DNA of 64,000 nt from Ectopseudomonas composti. GTDB lineage: Bacteria; Pseudomonadota; Gammaproteobacteria; Pseudomonadales; Pseudomonadaceae. Where the stretch lies: the NCBI RefSeq assembly GCF_001567565.1, contig NZ_LSSW01000020.1, forward strand, positions 238,370-302,369. Reading direction: 5' to 3'. This document shows, one piece after another, positions 1-9,483 of the stretch. Each line of letters begins with the position of its first letter. Positions within the stretch are counted from its first letter, which is position 1. The position numbers were made by a program, and so were the translations under genes. Under the pieces are notes generated by a model. It was given only the letters and a program-made list of their open reading frames with translations, was not told the origin of the DNA and ran no database searches.

Positions 1-617
1 CGCAGTGCATCGGCAGCACGTCTTTTTCCGGCAGCAGGAAGTTCTGCACGGAGAACATGGCTTTCTTCATTTCACCGGCGTAACGCATGCCGGCGATCAG
101 CACCTTGCGCGCTGCGAAGTTGATGATCACGCAGCCGTCGGAGTTGGTGCCGTCACGCTCAGGCACGCACTCGAAATTGGCGACGTTGAGGATCTGCCAC
201 TCGGCCTTGGCGCCCGGGTTGTAGGACTCGGGGTTGATGAACAGCTGACGGCCGAACAGGTTCTGCCAGGCGGTAGCGGTGGTCATCTTGACCGGCAGGT
301 AGTGCTCTTCGGCGGAGCCGACGTGAACGTAGGAAACGAAGTGATCCTGAGCGGCGTTGAAGGCCTCGACACGCTCCCACAGGGCAGCGAACTTGTCGGC
401 TGGGAACGGACGGTTGATGTTGCCCCAGGCGATTTGAGCCTCGGTGCTCGGCTCCTGAACGATGAATCGATCAGCCGGCGAGCGGCCAGTGCGATGACCG
501 GTGCGTACGACCAGCGCGCCGTTGGCGGCCAGTTCCCCTTCACCACGGCGAATGGCTTCTTCGACCAGTTGCGCGGCGCTGATGTCGGTGTACACGGCGT
601 TGTTGGCTTGCGTCATG
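1..617 (-). CDS. pckA: Phosphoenolpyruvate carboxykinase (ATP), N-terminal part
   Basis: PEP carboxykinase (ATP-dependent) converts oxaloacetate and ATP to PEP, CO2 and ADP at the first step of gluconeogenesis. About 205 N-terminal residues are visible; the gene runs off the left edge. The protein starts [20 protein letters not shown] and carries the family motif TGRSPADRF near residue 45, and [14 protein letters not shown] near residue 180, which matches the conserved GxxYxGEMKK stretch before the kinase loops. The P-loop and metal ligands lie outside the window. The start at 617 is the first ATG of the frame. Gene order with hslO next door is the usual Pseudomonas arrangement. Identity is secure; activity cannot be judged from the fragment. 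Confidence 0.95.
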
Positions 618-784
618 AGGGTCCCCGTCGGCCGCTGGCCGAGTCTTCCGAACGTTGTGTAGTACAGGGGCAACTGCGCTACACGGTAAAAAAGTCGCGG
701 GAGTATGCCAGAAAAGCGATCAGCTTGGCAGCCTCCGATCCGATCTTGCCCCGATAGTGACAGTCTATTGGCGCGAGAGGTTCA

Positions 785-1672
785 TCAGTGACGGGTCTGC
801 GACGGCGCCTCGCTACCGGCTCCGGCGAACAGCTGGGCGATGTCGGCGGCATCGAAGGCATAGCGTTCGTTACAGAACTGACAGTCGATCACCACGCTAC
901 CGCCCTGCTCGGCCAGCAAGAGCTCGGCATCGGCCTGACCGAGGCTGGCCAGGGCACTGGCCGAGCGCTCACGCGAGCAGCTGCAGCGAAACTGCAGCGG
1001 CTGCTCGTCGAACAGACGCACATTCTCTTCGTGGTAGAGGCGATGCAGCAGCGTCGCGTTGTCCAGGCCCAGCAGCTCTTCGGCGCTCAGGGTGTCAGCC
1101 AGGGTCAGCACGTGGTTCCAGCTCTCGGCGCGTGCCTCGGGCTCGGTCTGGTGGTGCACCGGCAGTTGCTGCAGCAGCAGACCGCGCGCACGTTGGCCGT
1201 CGGCCTTGAGCCAGAAGCGCGTCGGCAACTGCTCGGAGCTGGCGAAGTAGTTGGACAGGCACTGCGCCAGGTCCACGCCGTCCAGGTCGACGATACCCTG
1301 GTAGCGCTGGCCACGGGTCGGATCGATGGTGATTGCCAGCACACCTTGGGGCATCAGGCTCTGCAGGTCGGCATCGGCGCCGATCTGCTCGCCGTCGTAA
1401 CGGGCAATGCCGCGCAGCTCACGGGCGCTGGAGCACTCCACCATCAGCAGCGACAGCGGGCCTTCGGAGCGCGCCTGCAGCACCAGCAGGCCGTCGAACT
1501 TGAGGGTACCGACCAGCAACGCGGCAGCGGCCATCATCTCGCCGAGTAGCTGTGCCACCGGCTGCGGGTAGGCGTGTTTGGCCAGCACATGAGCGTAGCT
1601 CTCGCGCAGAGCGACCATCTCACCACGCACATCGGTGTCGTCGAAGAGAAAGCGTTGACTGAAGTCGTTCAT
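785..1672 (-). CDS. hslO: 33 kDa redox-regulated chaperone Hsp33
   Basis: Hsp33 is a cytoplasmic holdase switched on by oxidation, protecting unfolded proteins under oxidative and heat stress. The 295-residue protein has the two-part zinc-binding switch at the C-terminus, C230-x-C232 and C264-x-x-C267, all four cysteines present. The open frame extends upstream to 1945, but the added residues are not Hsp33-like. ATG 1672 ([14 protein letters not shown]) gives the normal family length and start. The neighbour hslR is another heat-shock gene. No defects are seen. Confidence 0.96.
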   Translation of the reverse strand: MNDFSQRFLFDDTDVRGEMVALRESYAHVLAKHAYPQPVAQLLGEMMAAAALLVGTLKFDGLLVLQARSEGPLSLLMVECSSARELRGIARYDGEQIGADADLQSLMPQGVLAITIDPTRGQRYQGIVDLDGVDLAQCLSNYFASSEQLPTRFWLKADGQRARGLLLQQLPVHHQTEPEARAESWNHVLTLADTLSAEELLGLDNATLLHRLYHEENVRLFDEQPLQFRCSCSRERSASALASLGQADAELLLAEQGGSVVIDCQFCNERYAFDAADIAQLFAGAGSEAPSQTRH

Positions 1673-1888
1673 GGCGGGTGGCCCAGGGTCTGTAAAAAAG
1701 GCTGGCGATTTTATGCACAAATGCCGGCACAACCAAGGCCCGAACGTCATGTGCGCGCGCTCACAAAAAACGGATTCAGCCCTGAACCTGGACTGAACAG
1801 CCGCACAGATGGCCTTGCACTGTCGCCAAGAGTGCCTATCATCCGCGCGCCCGAAAGGGTCTGTCATAAATCTGCAAAGGGACTTCTC

Positions 1889-2683
1889 ATGTCGAGCACG
1901 TTCATCAATCGCCACTGGCAACCACGCGCCCTGCTGGTCTGCCACCTCGTGGCCGTCGTGCTGCTCGTCAGCTGGTTATGGCAACCCACGCGCGAGCTGT
2001 GGAACCACTTCGACCTGTGGCTGTTCAAGCTGCTCAACGACCCGGTACACGCTGGCGGCCTGTGGGCACACATCTGGGCCATCGGCAGCATGCGCCCGGT
2101 CGATGCGGGCGTTGGCGTGGTCATGCTGGCGGTCATGCTCAAGGCCGACCTGGTGTTCACCGGGCCGCAGGTGCGCCGGGCACTGTTCGCCTTCCTGGTC
2201 GCCCTGGTGGTGATGCTGCTGATACGCGTGCTGTTTTCCGATCTGGTCGAATACATGGGCTGGCAGCACGCCAGTCCGTCCCTGGTGGTAGAAGGCAGCG
2301 CGCGCCTGACCGAAATGTTCCCGGCCTGGGAAGAACGCTGGGACCTGAAGGACAGCGCCAGCCGCAGCTTCCCCGGTGACCACGCCTCCGTGCTGCTGAT
2401 CTGGGCCTACTTCATGAGCTTCTTCGCCCGCGGCTGGCGCCTGCTGCTGGTCTGGGGCATTACCGTGGTCGGCATATTGCCGCGCCTGGTGGCGGGCGCT
2501 CACTGGGGGGCAGACGCCTTCGTCGGCGGCGTATTCCTCAGCCTGCTGGCGCTGGCCTGGAGCTGTTACACCCCTCTGGGCTATCACGCCAGCGAATGGC
2601 TGGAGAAGATCACCCTGCCGATCACCTCGCGCCTGAGCAAACTCCCCCTGCTGGGCCGCCTGAGCATCGTCAGCGGACGCTGA
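1889..2683 (+). CDS. PAP2-family membrane phosphatase
   Basis: This 264-residue integral membrane protein of the PAP2 (type 2 phosphatidic acid phosphatase) superfamily probably dephosphorylates a lipid phosphate such as undecaprenyl-PP, phosphatidylglycerol-phosphate or lipid A. Two of the three signature motifs are clear: SFPGDHAS (residues ~166-173) and R-x4-AHW-x2-D around residues 196-205, which supply the catalytic histidines and arginine. About five hydrophobic segments surround them. ATG 1889 is chosen because AAAGGGA lies 6-8 bases upstream; the frame is open further up without a ribosome site. The gene is transcribed away from hslO and converges with hslR. The substrate cannot be decided from sequence. 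Confidence 0.85.
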   Translation: MSSTFINRHWQPRALLVCHLVAVVLLVSWLWQPTRELWNHFDLWLFKLLNDPVHAGGLWAHIWAIGSMRPVDAGVGVVMLAVMLKADLVFTGPQVRRALFAFLVALVVMLLIRVLFSDLVEYMGWQHASPSLVVEGSARLTEMFPAWEERWDLKDSASRSFPGDHASVLLIWAYFMSFFARGWRLLLVWGITVVGILPRLVAGAHWGADAFVGGVFLSLLALAWSCYTPLGYHASEWLEKITLPITSRLSKLPLLGRLSIVSGR

Positions 2684-2689
2684 ACGAAG

Positions 2690-2713
2690 TAGCCCGGTGC
2701 AATCCGGGCTACA
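2690..2713. repeat. REP-like palindrome (GTAGCCCGG type)
   Basis: This perfect short palindrome has arms GTAGCCCGG/CCGGGCTAC around a GCAAT-like loop, in the gap between two converging genes. The same arm sequence occurs at 36871-36929, so it is a dispersed intergenic hairpin. It may also act as a bidirectional terminator for the PAP2 gene and hslR. Confidence 0.7.
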
Positions 2714-2811
2714 GGCAAGCGTGCTGCCCCGCCAGCCCAAGGCTGCGCCAACATCGGTCGGTGTAGGGGCGGTGCGGTGCGCAGCACAGCACATCCTACG
2801 GGCAGGTAGCG

Positions 2812-3243
2812 CTATTCGTCCTCGTCCGCCCAGGGGTGGCGCAAGCCGCCATCCTGCTGCTCGTTGAACTGGTGGATCTGTCGGCGCTGCTTCTTGCTCG
2901 GACGACCGTCGGTCTGTACGCCGAGGCCACCGGCCTTGCGCATCGCCGCAGCCTGTTCGCGGCGCGCGATGCTCTCTTCGGTTTCACGGTAGAGCAGTTG
3001 CGCCTCGGGCGCGCCACGGCGCACGGCGGACAGCGCCAGCACGACCACGGTGCGTTCGTCGAAACCGGTACGCAACACATATTCATCACCGACCCTGGGC
3101 TCCTTGCCCGGCTTGCAGCGGTCACCGCGGTGGTGCACCTTGCCACCTTCTATAGCCGCCTTGGCCAGGGCTCGGGTCTTGTAGAAGCGCGCCGCCCACA
3201 ACCATTTGTCCAGGCGCACCTTGTCGTCGTCTTTTTCGCTCAT
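2812..3243 (-). CDS. hslR: Heat-shock protein 15, S4 RNA-binding
   Basis: Hsp15 binds free 50S subunits that still carry nascent-chain tRNA and helps recycle stalled ribosomes. The 143-residue protein has an S4 domain at residues ~9-70 (RLDKWLWAARFYKTRALAKA, then a GGKV-x-hydrophobic turn) followed by a basic tail rich in R and K (GRPSKKQRRQIHQF), the normal Hsp15 layout. ATG 3243 gives MSEKDDDKVRLDKWLW. It converges with the PAP2 gene and is divergent from rimB. Confidence 0.94.
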   Translation of the reverse strand: MSEKDDDKVRLDKWLWAARFYKTRALAKAAIEGGKVHHRGDRCKPGKEPRVGDEYVLRTGFDERTVVVLALSAVRRGAPEAQLLYRETEESIARREQAAAMRKAGGLGVQTDGRPSKKQRRQIHQFNEQQDGGLRHPWADEDE

Positions 3244-3356
3244 CTAATACTCTGAAGGGGTTTGGCATTCGCACGCGCAGCGGATGCAGTTGTCACACGA
3301 CACAACTAGAATGCGCGGAATCATAGGCGTTGTCGGCCGCAGGGGACACTCCCACC

Positions 3357-3827
3357 TTGAAGACTTTCGACCAGCTCAGCGTGATCGGCCTGCGTGAGTG
3401 GATCAATCTGCCCGAGCTCGGCATCATCGGCCTGCGTGCCAAGATCGACACCGGTGCCAGCACCTCCAGTCTGCATGCCAGCGACATCCAGCCGTTCCAG
3501 CGCGATGGCGAAGACTGGGTGCGCTTCACCGCCTACCTCGGCACCCAGGTACAGAGGCGCCATCGCTGCGAGGCGCAGCTGGTCTCGGTCAAACGCATCA
3601 AGAGTTCCAACGGTCAGGCGCAGAGCCGCTACGTGATTCGTACCCACCTGGCCCTGGGCGATCGCCTGTGGCCAGTGGAATTCACCCTGGCCTGTCGCAA
3701 GACCATGCGCTATCGCGTACTGCTCGGTTCCAAGGCGCTGATCACCGGCCAACTGGTGGTCAATCCTGCTCTCAGCTACGTGCAGGACAAACCCTCACTC
3801 TCCTCTGCCCTTCCAGGTGCCCAATGA
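3357..3827 (+). CDS. rimB: RimB, retropepsin-like Zn-protease family partner of RimK
   Basis: RimB is the small aspartic/retropepsin-like protein (formerly called ATP-dependent zinc protease, DUF785) that works with RimK in controlling glutamate tails on ribosomal protein S6 in pseudomonads. The [13 protein letters not shown] motif near residue 29 is the retropepsin-type DTGA active-site signature. I place the start at TTG 3357 ([15 protein letters not shown], read as Met) because AGGGGA lies about 10 bases upstream and the family starts MKTF; an alternative TTG at 3330 has no ribosome site. Length is then 156 residues. Its TGA overlaps the rimK ATG, so the two are translationally coupled. 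Confidence 0.88.
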   Translation: MKTFDQLSVIGLREWINLPELGIIGLRAKIDTGASTSSLHASDIQPFQRDGEDWVRFTAYLGTQVQRRHRCEAQLVSVKRIKSSNGQAQSRYVIRTHLALGDRLWPVEFTLACRKTMRYRVLLGSKALITGQLVVNPALSYVQDKPSLSSALPGAQ

Positions 3828-4729
3828 AGATCGCCGTGCTGTCGCGTAACCCGCGTCTGTATTCCACCCGCCGACTGGTGGAGGCCGGCCAGCAGCGTGG
3901 CCACGAAATGGTGGTGATCGATACCCTGCGCGCCTACATGAACATCGCCAGCCACAAGCCGCAGATCCACTATCGCGGCCAGGCCATGGAGGGGTTCGAT
4001 GCGGTGATCCCGCGCATCGGCGCTTCGGTGACCTTCTATGGCTGCGCGGTGCTGCGTCAGTTCGAGATGATGGGTGTCTACCCGCTCAACGAGTCGGTGG
4101 CCATCAGCCGCTCGCGCGACAAGCTGCGCGCCCTGCAACTGCTCTCGCGCAAGGGCATCGGCCTGCCGGTCACCGGCTTCGCTCACTCGCCGGACGACAT
4201 TCCCGACCTGATCCAGATGGTCGGCGGTGCGCCGCTGGTGATCAAGGTCCTGGAGGGCACCCAGGGCATGGGCGTGGTGCTGGCCGAGACGCACAAAGCG
4301 GCCGAATCGGTGATCGAGGCCTTCCTCGGTCTCAAGCAGGACATCATGGTCCAGGAATACATCCAGGAAGCCGGCGGCGCCGATATCCGCTGCTTCGTGG
4401 TCGGCGACAAGGTGATCGCAGCGATGAAACGCCAGGCCAAGGCCGGCGAATTCCGCTCCAACCTGCACCGGGGCGGTAGCGCCAGCCTGATCAAGATCAC
4501 CCCGGAGGAACGCATGACCGCCGTGCGCGCCGCCCGCGTGATGGGCCTGAACGTGGCCGGGGTCGATATCCTGCGCTCCAACCATGGCCCATTGGTAATG
4601 GAGGTGAACTCCTCGCCAGGCCTGGAGGGCATCGAGACCACCACCGGCAAGGACGTCGCCGGGATGATCATCCAGCACCTGGAAAAGAACGCCGAACCCG
4701 GCCAGACCCGCACCCGAGGCCGCGGATGA
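3824..4729 (+). CDS. rimK: Ribosomal protein S6 glutamate ligase RimK
   Basis: This ATP-grasp ligase adds glutamates to the C-terminus of ribosomal protein S6, altering ribosome composition and translation output. The 301-residue protein starts [20 protein letters not shown] and has the ATP-grasp core: [14 protein letters not shown] (nucleotide-binding loop), the QEYI hinge, and metal-ligand [12 protein letters not shown] near residue 265. It overlaps rimB upstream and ldcA downstream by 4 bases each (ATGA), so the three form one operon. In Pseudomonas RimK activity is reported to respond to c-di-GMP, which makes the nearby c-di-GMP gene worth noting. Confidence 0.95.
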   Translation: MKIAVLSRNPRLYSTRRLVEAGQQRGHEMVVIDTLRAYMNIASHKPQIHYRGQAMEGFDAVIPRIGASVTFYGCAVLRQFEMMGVYPLNESVAISRSRDKLRALQLLSRKGIGLPVTGFAHSPDDIPDLIQMVGGAPLVIKVLEGTQGMGVVLAETHKAAESVIEAFLGLKQDIMVQEYIQEAGGADIRCFVVGDKVIAAMKRQAKAGEFRSNLHRGGSASLIKITPEERMTAVRAARVMGLNVAGVDILRSNHGPLVMEVNSSPGLEGIETTTGKDVAGMIIQHLEKNAEPGQTRTRGRG

Positions 4730-5622
4730 GCCAAGTGTTCGACGGCCGCCTGGCGCTGATCGCCCCCGCCGCCGCGATTGCCGAAGAGGTACTGGAAGCG
4801 ACCCTGGCCCAGCTCGATGTGCTGGGCATCCGCTATCACCTGGGCCGGCACGTGCGCGCCCGCCATCGCTACCTGGCCGGCACGCCGGAGCAGCGCCTGG
4901 AAGACCTGCACCAGGCCTTCAGCCTGCCTGATATCAGCGCCGTCTGGTGCCTGCGTGGCGGCTACGGTTGCGCGCAACTGGTGGCGGACATCGACTGGAG
5001 CCTGCTGCGCCAGGCCAGCCCGCGTCCGCTGATCGGTTTTTCCGACCTGTCGATCCTGCTCGATGCCTTTCAGCAACGAGGCTTGCCGGCCATTCACGGC
5101 CCGGTGGCCACGGCGCTCGGTCATCAGGCGCTGTCTGCCCCTGGTGGCCAGCGCGAGCGCCTGGCCTCGATGCAGGCGCTGTGGAGTCTGCTCAAGGGCC
5201 AGCACCGCCAGCTACCCCTGCGTCACATCAGCGGCCCGCAACTAGCCATCGAAGGCACCTTGCAGGGCGGCAACCTGACGGCATTGGCCAGCGCATGCGG
5301 CACTGGCGCGGCGATGCGCCTGGCCGAGGACTCGATCCTGATTCTGGAAGACGTCGGCGAGCCCTACTACAGACTCGAACGCAGCCTCTGGCAGCTGCTG
5401 CACAGTTTCTCCGGGAAGCGACCACGCGCCGTATGCCTGGGCAGTTTCACCGACTGTCCGCAACGCGGCGTGCACCACAGCCTGGAGCAGATCGTCGGCG
5501 AGTACCTGGCGCCGCTGGGCGTCGCGCTGTACGGCGACCTCCCCAGTGGCCACGGTGACGTCAATTATCCCTGGCCCTATGGCCAGCGGGCGCGCTTGAG
5601 TGGCAACAGCCTGAGCTGGTAA
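4726..5622 (+). CDS. ldcA: L,D-carboxypeptidase (peptidase S66)
   Basis: LdcA is a cytoplasmic murein-recycling enzyme that removes the terminal D-Ala from tetrapeptides released during cell-wall turnover. The 298-residue protein has the S66 nucleophile motif GFSDLS (Ser106), the [10 protein letters not shown] loop before it, and SGHGD near the C-terminus supplying the catalytic His. It is translationally coupled to rimK by an ATGA overlap and converges with the c-di-GMP gene, with only 6 bases between the stop codons. The gene is intact. Confidence 0.93.
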   Translation: MSQVFDGRLALIAPAAAIAEEVLEATLAQLDVLGIRYHLGRHVRARHRYLAGTPEQRLEDLHQAFSLPDISAVWCLRGGYGCAQLVADIDWSLLRQASPRPLIGFSDLSILLDAFQQRGLPAIHGPVATALGHQALSAPGGQRERLASMQALWSLLKGQHRQLPLRHISGPQLAIEGTLQGGNLTALASACGTGAAMRLAEDSILILEDVGEPYYRLERSLWQLLHSFSGKRPRAVCLGSFTDCPQRGVHHSLEQIVGEYLAPLGVALYGDLPSGHGDVNYPWPYGQRARLSGNSLSW

Positions 5623-5628
5623 CCCTGC

Positions 5629-8600
5629 TCAGCGCTGGCGCGCCTGCATCCAGGCGAGAAACTCCGCTTCCATCATCGGCCGGCCGAACAGATAGCCCTG
5701 CCCCAATGCACAGTCCTGCTCGCGCAGCAGCGCCAGCTGACTCTCGCGCTCGATCCCTTCGGCCACGCATTCAAGGCCCAGGTTGCGCGCGATCATCAGG
5801 ATGGTCTGCACCAGCATGCGTCCGCTCGCCTCGCCATCCAGATCGGCGACAAAGCTGCGGTCGATCTTCAACCGGTCCAGCGGCAGGCGCTTGAGGTAGG
5901 TCAGCGACGAGTAGCCGGTGCCGAAGTCGTCGATGGCAAAGCGCACGCCCTGCTGCTTGAGGCGTTGCATGTTGCCGATGCAGCGCTCGACGTCTTCGAG
6001 CAGCACACCCTCGGTAATTTCCAGCTCGAGGGAGTGCGCCGGTACGCCGTGATCACGCAGGCAACGCTCGACACGCTCCACGCAGCCCACCTGGCGCAGC
6101 TCGCGCGGGCTGAGATTGACCGCCAGCACCAGCTGCGGCCACTGCGCCTGCCAGCGCGCCAAAGCGGCGCAGGCATGCTCCAGCACCCAATGACCGATGT
6201 CCTGGATCAGGCCGGTTTCCTCGGCCAGCGGGATGAACTGATCCGGGCCGATTTCGCCGCGCTCGGGGTGCATCCAGCGCAACAGCACCTCGGCACCGGC
6301 GAGCGAACCGTCAGCCAGCATCAGCTGTGGCTGGAACACCAGATGCAGCTGCTGACGGGCGATGGCCTGGCGCAGCTCGCCCTGCAACTGCAGGCGCTGG
6401 TCGATGGCCGCCTGCATCTCCGGGGCGAAAAAATGCAAGGCGTTGCGCCCGGCATGCTTGGCCCGGTACATGGCGGTGTCGGCCTGCTTGAGAATGTCCG
6501 AAGCCTGCTGCAGGCCCATCGGGTGCAGGGCGATGCCGATGCTGGCGCTGATCGCCAACTCATGGCCGTCGATCAGACAGCTGCCTTGCAGGCCGCGCAG
6601 CAGCTTCTCTCCCACTGCGGCGGCATGCTCGGCAACGGCCTGCGGCTCGTGACCCAGGGCTTCGAGCAGCACCACGAACTCATCCCCGCCGAGACGCGCG
6701 AGGGTGTCTTCGGTGCGCAGCTCGGCAGCCAGGCGTGCCGTCACCTCGACCAGCAGGGCGTCACCGAGCAGATGGCCGAGACTGTCGTTGACCGTCTTGA
6801 AGTGGTCCAGGTCGATGAACAGCAAGGCGCCCAGGCTGCCCTCACGGCCCTCCCGATCCATGGCGTGCTGCAAGCGATCGAGCAGCAGGCGGCGATTGGG
6901 CAGGCCGGTCAGCTCGTCGCTGTAGGCCAGGCGCTCGATCTCGCGTTGATAGCGCTGGCGCTCGGAGATGTCGGTGATGCTGGCGCGGATCAGCAGCTGT
7001 TCGCCCGGCATGCGCACCAGGCGCACTTCGCACGGCAGTTGGCGGCCGGCGCTGTCCCGGTGGGTCCACTCGAATACCGGCGCTTCACCGGCAACGGCGC
7101 GACGCAGGAACTGTTTACCGGCGCGGGCGGACGGGCGACCGTCACTCTGGCGCACCGGGCTGATGCTCTGAATCGACCGGCCGATCAGCTCATCGCGAGG
7201 GTAGCGGAACAGGCTCAGGGCATTCGCGTTGCATTCGACGATAGCGCCGTCCGGATTGAACAGCAGGATCGCCTCCGGCGCATGCTCGACCAGGGTGCGA
7301 TAGCGAGCCTCGGCTTCGCGACGGGCACTGATGTCCTCGACCAGCAACAGGAACAGCGTCTGCCGTCCGCTGCGCACGGCGCGCAGGCTAACGCGGGTAA
7401 AGACCACCTGGCCATCGGCGCGCAGAAAACGCTTGTCCATCTCGAAGCCGTCGCTGACACCGCGCAGAACCTGCTCCACATGAGCCTGCTCGGCAGGCAG
7501 ATCATCGGGGTGCGACAGCTGCCGCCAACTGTTGACGAGCAGCTCGTCGCGATCGAAGCCGAGGATGCTGCACAGCTTCTGGTTGACCTCTTCCCAGGCA
7601 AAGCTCTGAGTGGTCAGCGCCATGCCGATCAGCGGTGCTTCGAAGAACAGGCGCAAACGCTCGTCGCGTTCTCGCAGCTGCGACTCGGCGCGCTTGCGCT
7701 CGCTGATGTCCTGAACGACCCCATAGATGCGCACCAGGCTGCCATCGGTATTGCGTTCGGGAATACCACGCAAACGCAGCAGCCGCCCTCCCAGACGCGC
7801 GACCAGGCGAGTCTCGACGTCCAGCTCCTCGAGCCCTCCCAGCGCTGCCTGCAGGGTCTGCATGATCACCGTCTGGCTCGGTGTGTCGAAGTAATCGAGC
7901 GCCTGCTGGAGAGAAGGTGGTCCCAGGTGGAGGTCACGCTCGACGATGCGGTAGCAGCCATCGCTCCAAAACATGCCGTAATCGCTGATCTCCAGCACCC
8001 AACCGCCCAGGTTGGCGATGTCCTCGGTCTGGCTGAACAGATGACTCTGGCGTAGCAGTTGCGAACGCTGCTGCTCGACCTTGGCCGCCAGCTCGACGCG
8101 CTCGGTGACATCGTGCTGCAGTCCGAGGAAATGACTGATGCCCTGCTCGTCACGCATCGGCGCCAGCACCACCTCGTTCCAGAACGGTTTGCCGTCCTTG
8201 CGGTAATTGCGCACCACGGCGTGGCCGCTGCGGCCGTCACGCAGCGCATTGCGCAGTGCCTGCAGCTCCAACTGGGCACGCTCCTCGCCGAGCAGGAAGC
8301 GGCAGTTGCGCCCCAGCGCCTCATCGGCGCTGTAACCGGTCATCTGGCTGAACGCGGTATTGCAGTAGACCAGGGGCAAATCGGCCTGACGCGCATCGGC
8401 GATGGTCATGCCCAGCGGGCTGGCCTCCATCGCCAGGTTGGCGCGAGCCAGTTGCTGCTGCATCTGCGCACTACGCGCCAGCGCCTGACGCAGATCGCTG
8501 ATTGCACGCCCTACCAACAAGGTAGCGCCCATCAGCAGCACGACGGCGAAGTGCAGTTGGTTACGCTGCATGTCCAGCTCGCTGAAACTCAGGCTACCGC

Positions 8601-9387
8601 GCAGCAGGGGCAGCGGCAGGGTCGCCGCGTACACCAGCAACACCCCATACAGGGCGCCAGCGAAGGCATGTCGCAGCGCCAACACCAGCATGCTCAAACC
8701 CAGCAGCGGCAGGGCGAGCTGGGCCGGCAAGCTGGCGCTGAGCAGCATCAACGCCACGAACACACTCAACGCCAACAGCCAACCACCCGGCGAACGGCTG
8801 ATGCTCAACGTCGGCGCACTGCTCGCGCCCCGATCCCGAAGCCAGCCGCGATCCCGCAGCAACGGGGTGCCGAACGCCAGCAGCGGCGCCGTCAGGGCGA
8901 GCAGGTTGATGGTGTCGCTCAACCACACGGCCAGGCTGGCCTGCGCCCATCGCTCATCGACCTGAAAGCCGGTCAGCCAGAGGTTGCTTTGCAGGCCGAG
9001 CGCCACCAGGGTGCTCGGCATCAATACGGCGAAGGCGAGAAACCTCAGCAAGTCGCTCAGGCGCCCCAGAGCCGGATCGAAAGGCTGGCGGCGCAGCAAC
9101 CACCAGCCTAGCGCTATGGCAGCGGTTTCAGGCAGGGCGTAGAGCGGCCCCCACTGCCAGGGCAGGCCCCATAGCGGCACGCTGAACAGGGCATTGAGGT
9201 ACAGCGCCGGCAGCACGCGCGGCCCCCACCACAGGCAGAAGGCGAGCCCCAGCACCAGAGGCAGGTAACACAACGCCACCCCGTCGCTGAGGCGGGTCGC
9301 CAGGGAAATCCAGGTTGCCAGGTGCAGAATCGGCAGCGGCAGCCACCAGGTCCAACTGGGCAAGCGGTCAGGGAACGCGGCGGACAT
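5629..9387 (-). CDS. MASE1-LOV/PAS-GGDEF-EAL c-di-GMP enzyme
   Basis: This 1252-residue membrane protein probably turns over c-di-GMP. Order: MASE1-type membrane region (residues ~1-290), a PAS domain with LOV signatures (~325-440), three more PAS/PAC units (~440-800), GGDEF (~810-970) and EAL (~985-1245). The first PAS has GRNCRFLLG with Cys362 in the flavin-adduct position, RNYRKDGKPFWN, and FLGLQHD, matching the FMN-contacting N, N and Q of LOV photosensors; the usual FLQG is FLLG. The GGDEF motif is intact with an RxxD inhibitory site (RTED) five residues before it. The EAL signature reads EVL, but the NLS, DDFGTG, KID and AEGIE ligand motifs remain. ATG 9387 opens MASE1 directly. The gene is absent from this position in PAO1. 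Net activity and light response are inferred. Confidence 0.88.
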   Translation of the reverse strand: MSAAFPDRLPSWTWWLPLPILHLATWISLATRLSDGVALCYLPLVLGLAFCLWWGPRVLPALYLNALFSVPLWGLPWQWGPLYALPETAAIALGWWLLRRQPFDPALGRLSDLLRFLAFAVLMPSTLVALGLQSNLWLTGFQVDERWAQASLAVWLSDTINLLALTAPLLAFGTPLLRDRGWLRDRGASSAPTLSISRSPGGWLLALSVFVALMLLSASLPAQLALPLLGLSMLVLALRHAFAGALYGVLLVYAATLPLPLLRGSLSFSELDMQRNQLHFAVVLLMGATLLVGRAISDLRQALARSAQMQQQLARANLAMEASPLGMTIADARQADLPLVYCNTAFSQMTGYSADEALGRNCRFLLGEERAQLELQALRNALRDGRSGHAVVRNYRKDGKPFWNEVVLAPMRDEQGISHFLGLQHDVTERVELAAKVEQQRSQLLRQSHLFSQTEDIANLGGWVLEISDYGMFWSDGCYRIVERDLHLGPPSLQQALDYFDTPSQTVIMQTLQAALGGLEELDVETRLVARLGGRLLRLRGIPERNTDGSLVRIYGVVQDISERKRAESQLRERDERLRLFFEAPLIGMALTTQSFAWEEVNQKLCSILGFDRDELLVNSWRQLSHPDDLPAEQAHVEQVLRGVSDGFEMDKRFLRADGQVVFTRVSLRAVRSGRQTLFLLLVEDISARREAEARYRTLVEHAPEAILLFNPDGAIVECNANALSLFRYPRDELIGRSIQSISPVRQSDGRPSARAGKQFLRRAVAGEAPVFEWTHRDSAGRQLPCEVRLVRMPGEQLLIRASITDISERQRYQREIERLAYSDELTGLPNRRLLLDRLQHAMDREGREGSLGALLFIDLDHFKTVNDSLGHLLGDALLVEVTARLAAELRTEDTLARLGGDEFVVLLEALGHEPQAVAEHAAAVGEKLLRGLQGSCLIDGHELAISASIGIALHPMGLQQASDILKQADTAMYRAKHAGRNALHFFAPEMQAAIDQRLQLQGELRQAIARQQLHLVFQPQLMLADGSLAGAEVLLRWMHPERGEIGPDQFIPLAEETGLIQDIGHWVLEHACAALARWQAQWPQLVLAVNLSPRELRQVGCVERVERCLRDHGVPAHSLELEITEGVLLEDVERCIGNMQRLKQQGVRFAIDDFGTGYSSLTYLKRLPLDRLKIDRSFVADLDGEASGRMLVQTILMIARNLGLECVAEGIERESQLALLREQDCALGQGYLFGRPMMEAEFLAWMQARQR

Positions 9388-9483
9388 GCAGGCCTCGAAT
9401 CGGTGCGCTGGCACAGCATAGCCCAGCCCCAAAGTGCTTGGCAGCATATTGCCAGCACACGAGGAAGGTAATAGGACGTTTGG

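Noticed and set aside
1673..1945. N-terminal extension of hslO to 1945
   Set aside because: The added 91 residues are not similar to Hsp33 and overlap the likely promoter of the PAP2 gene; the start at 1672 gives the normal Hsp33 length.
5965..8055. A 696-codon plus-strand open frame antisense to the c-di-GMP gene
   Set aside because: It is a long frame produced by high-GC codon bias opposite a well-supported gene; its translation is rich in Q, L, H and A with no recognisable domain or ribosome site.
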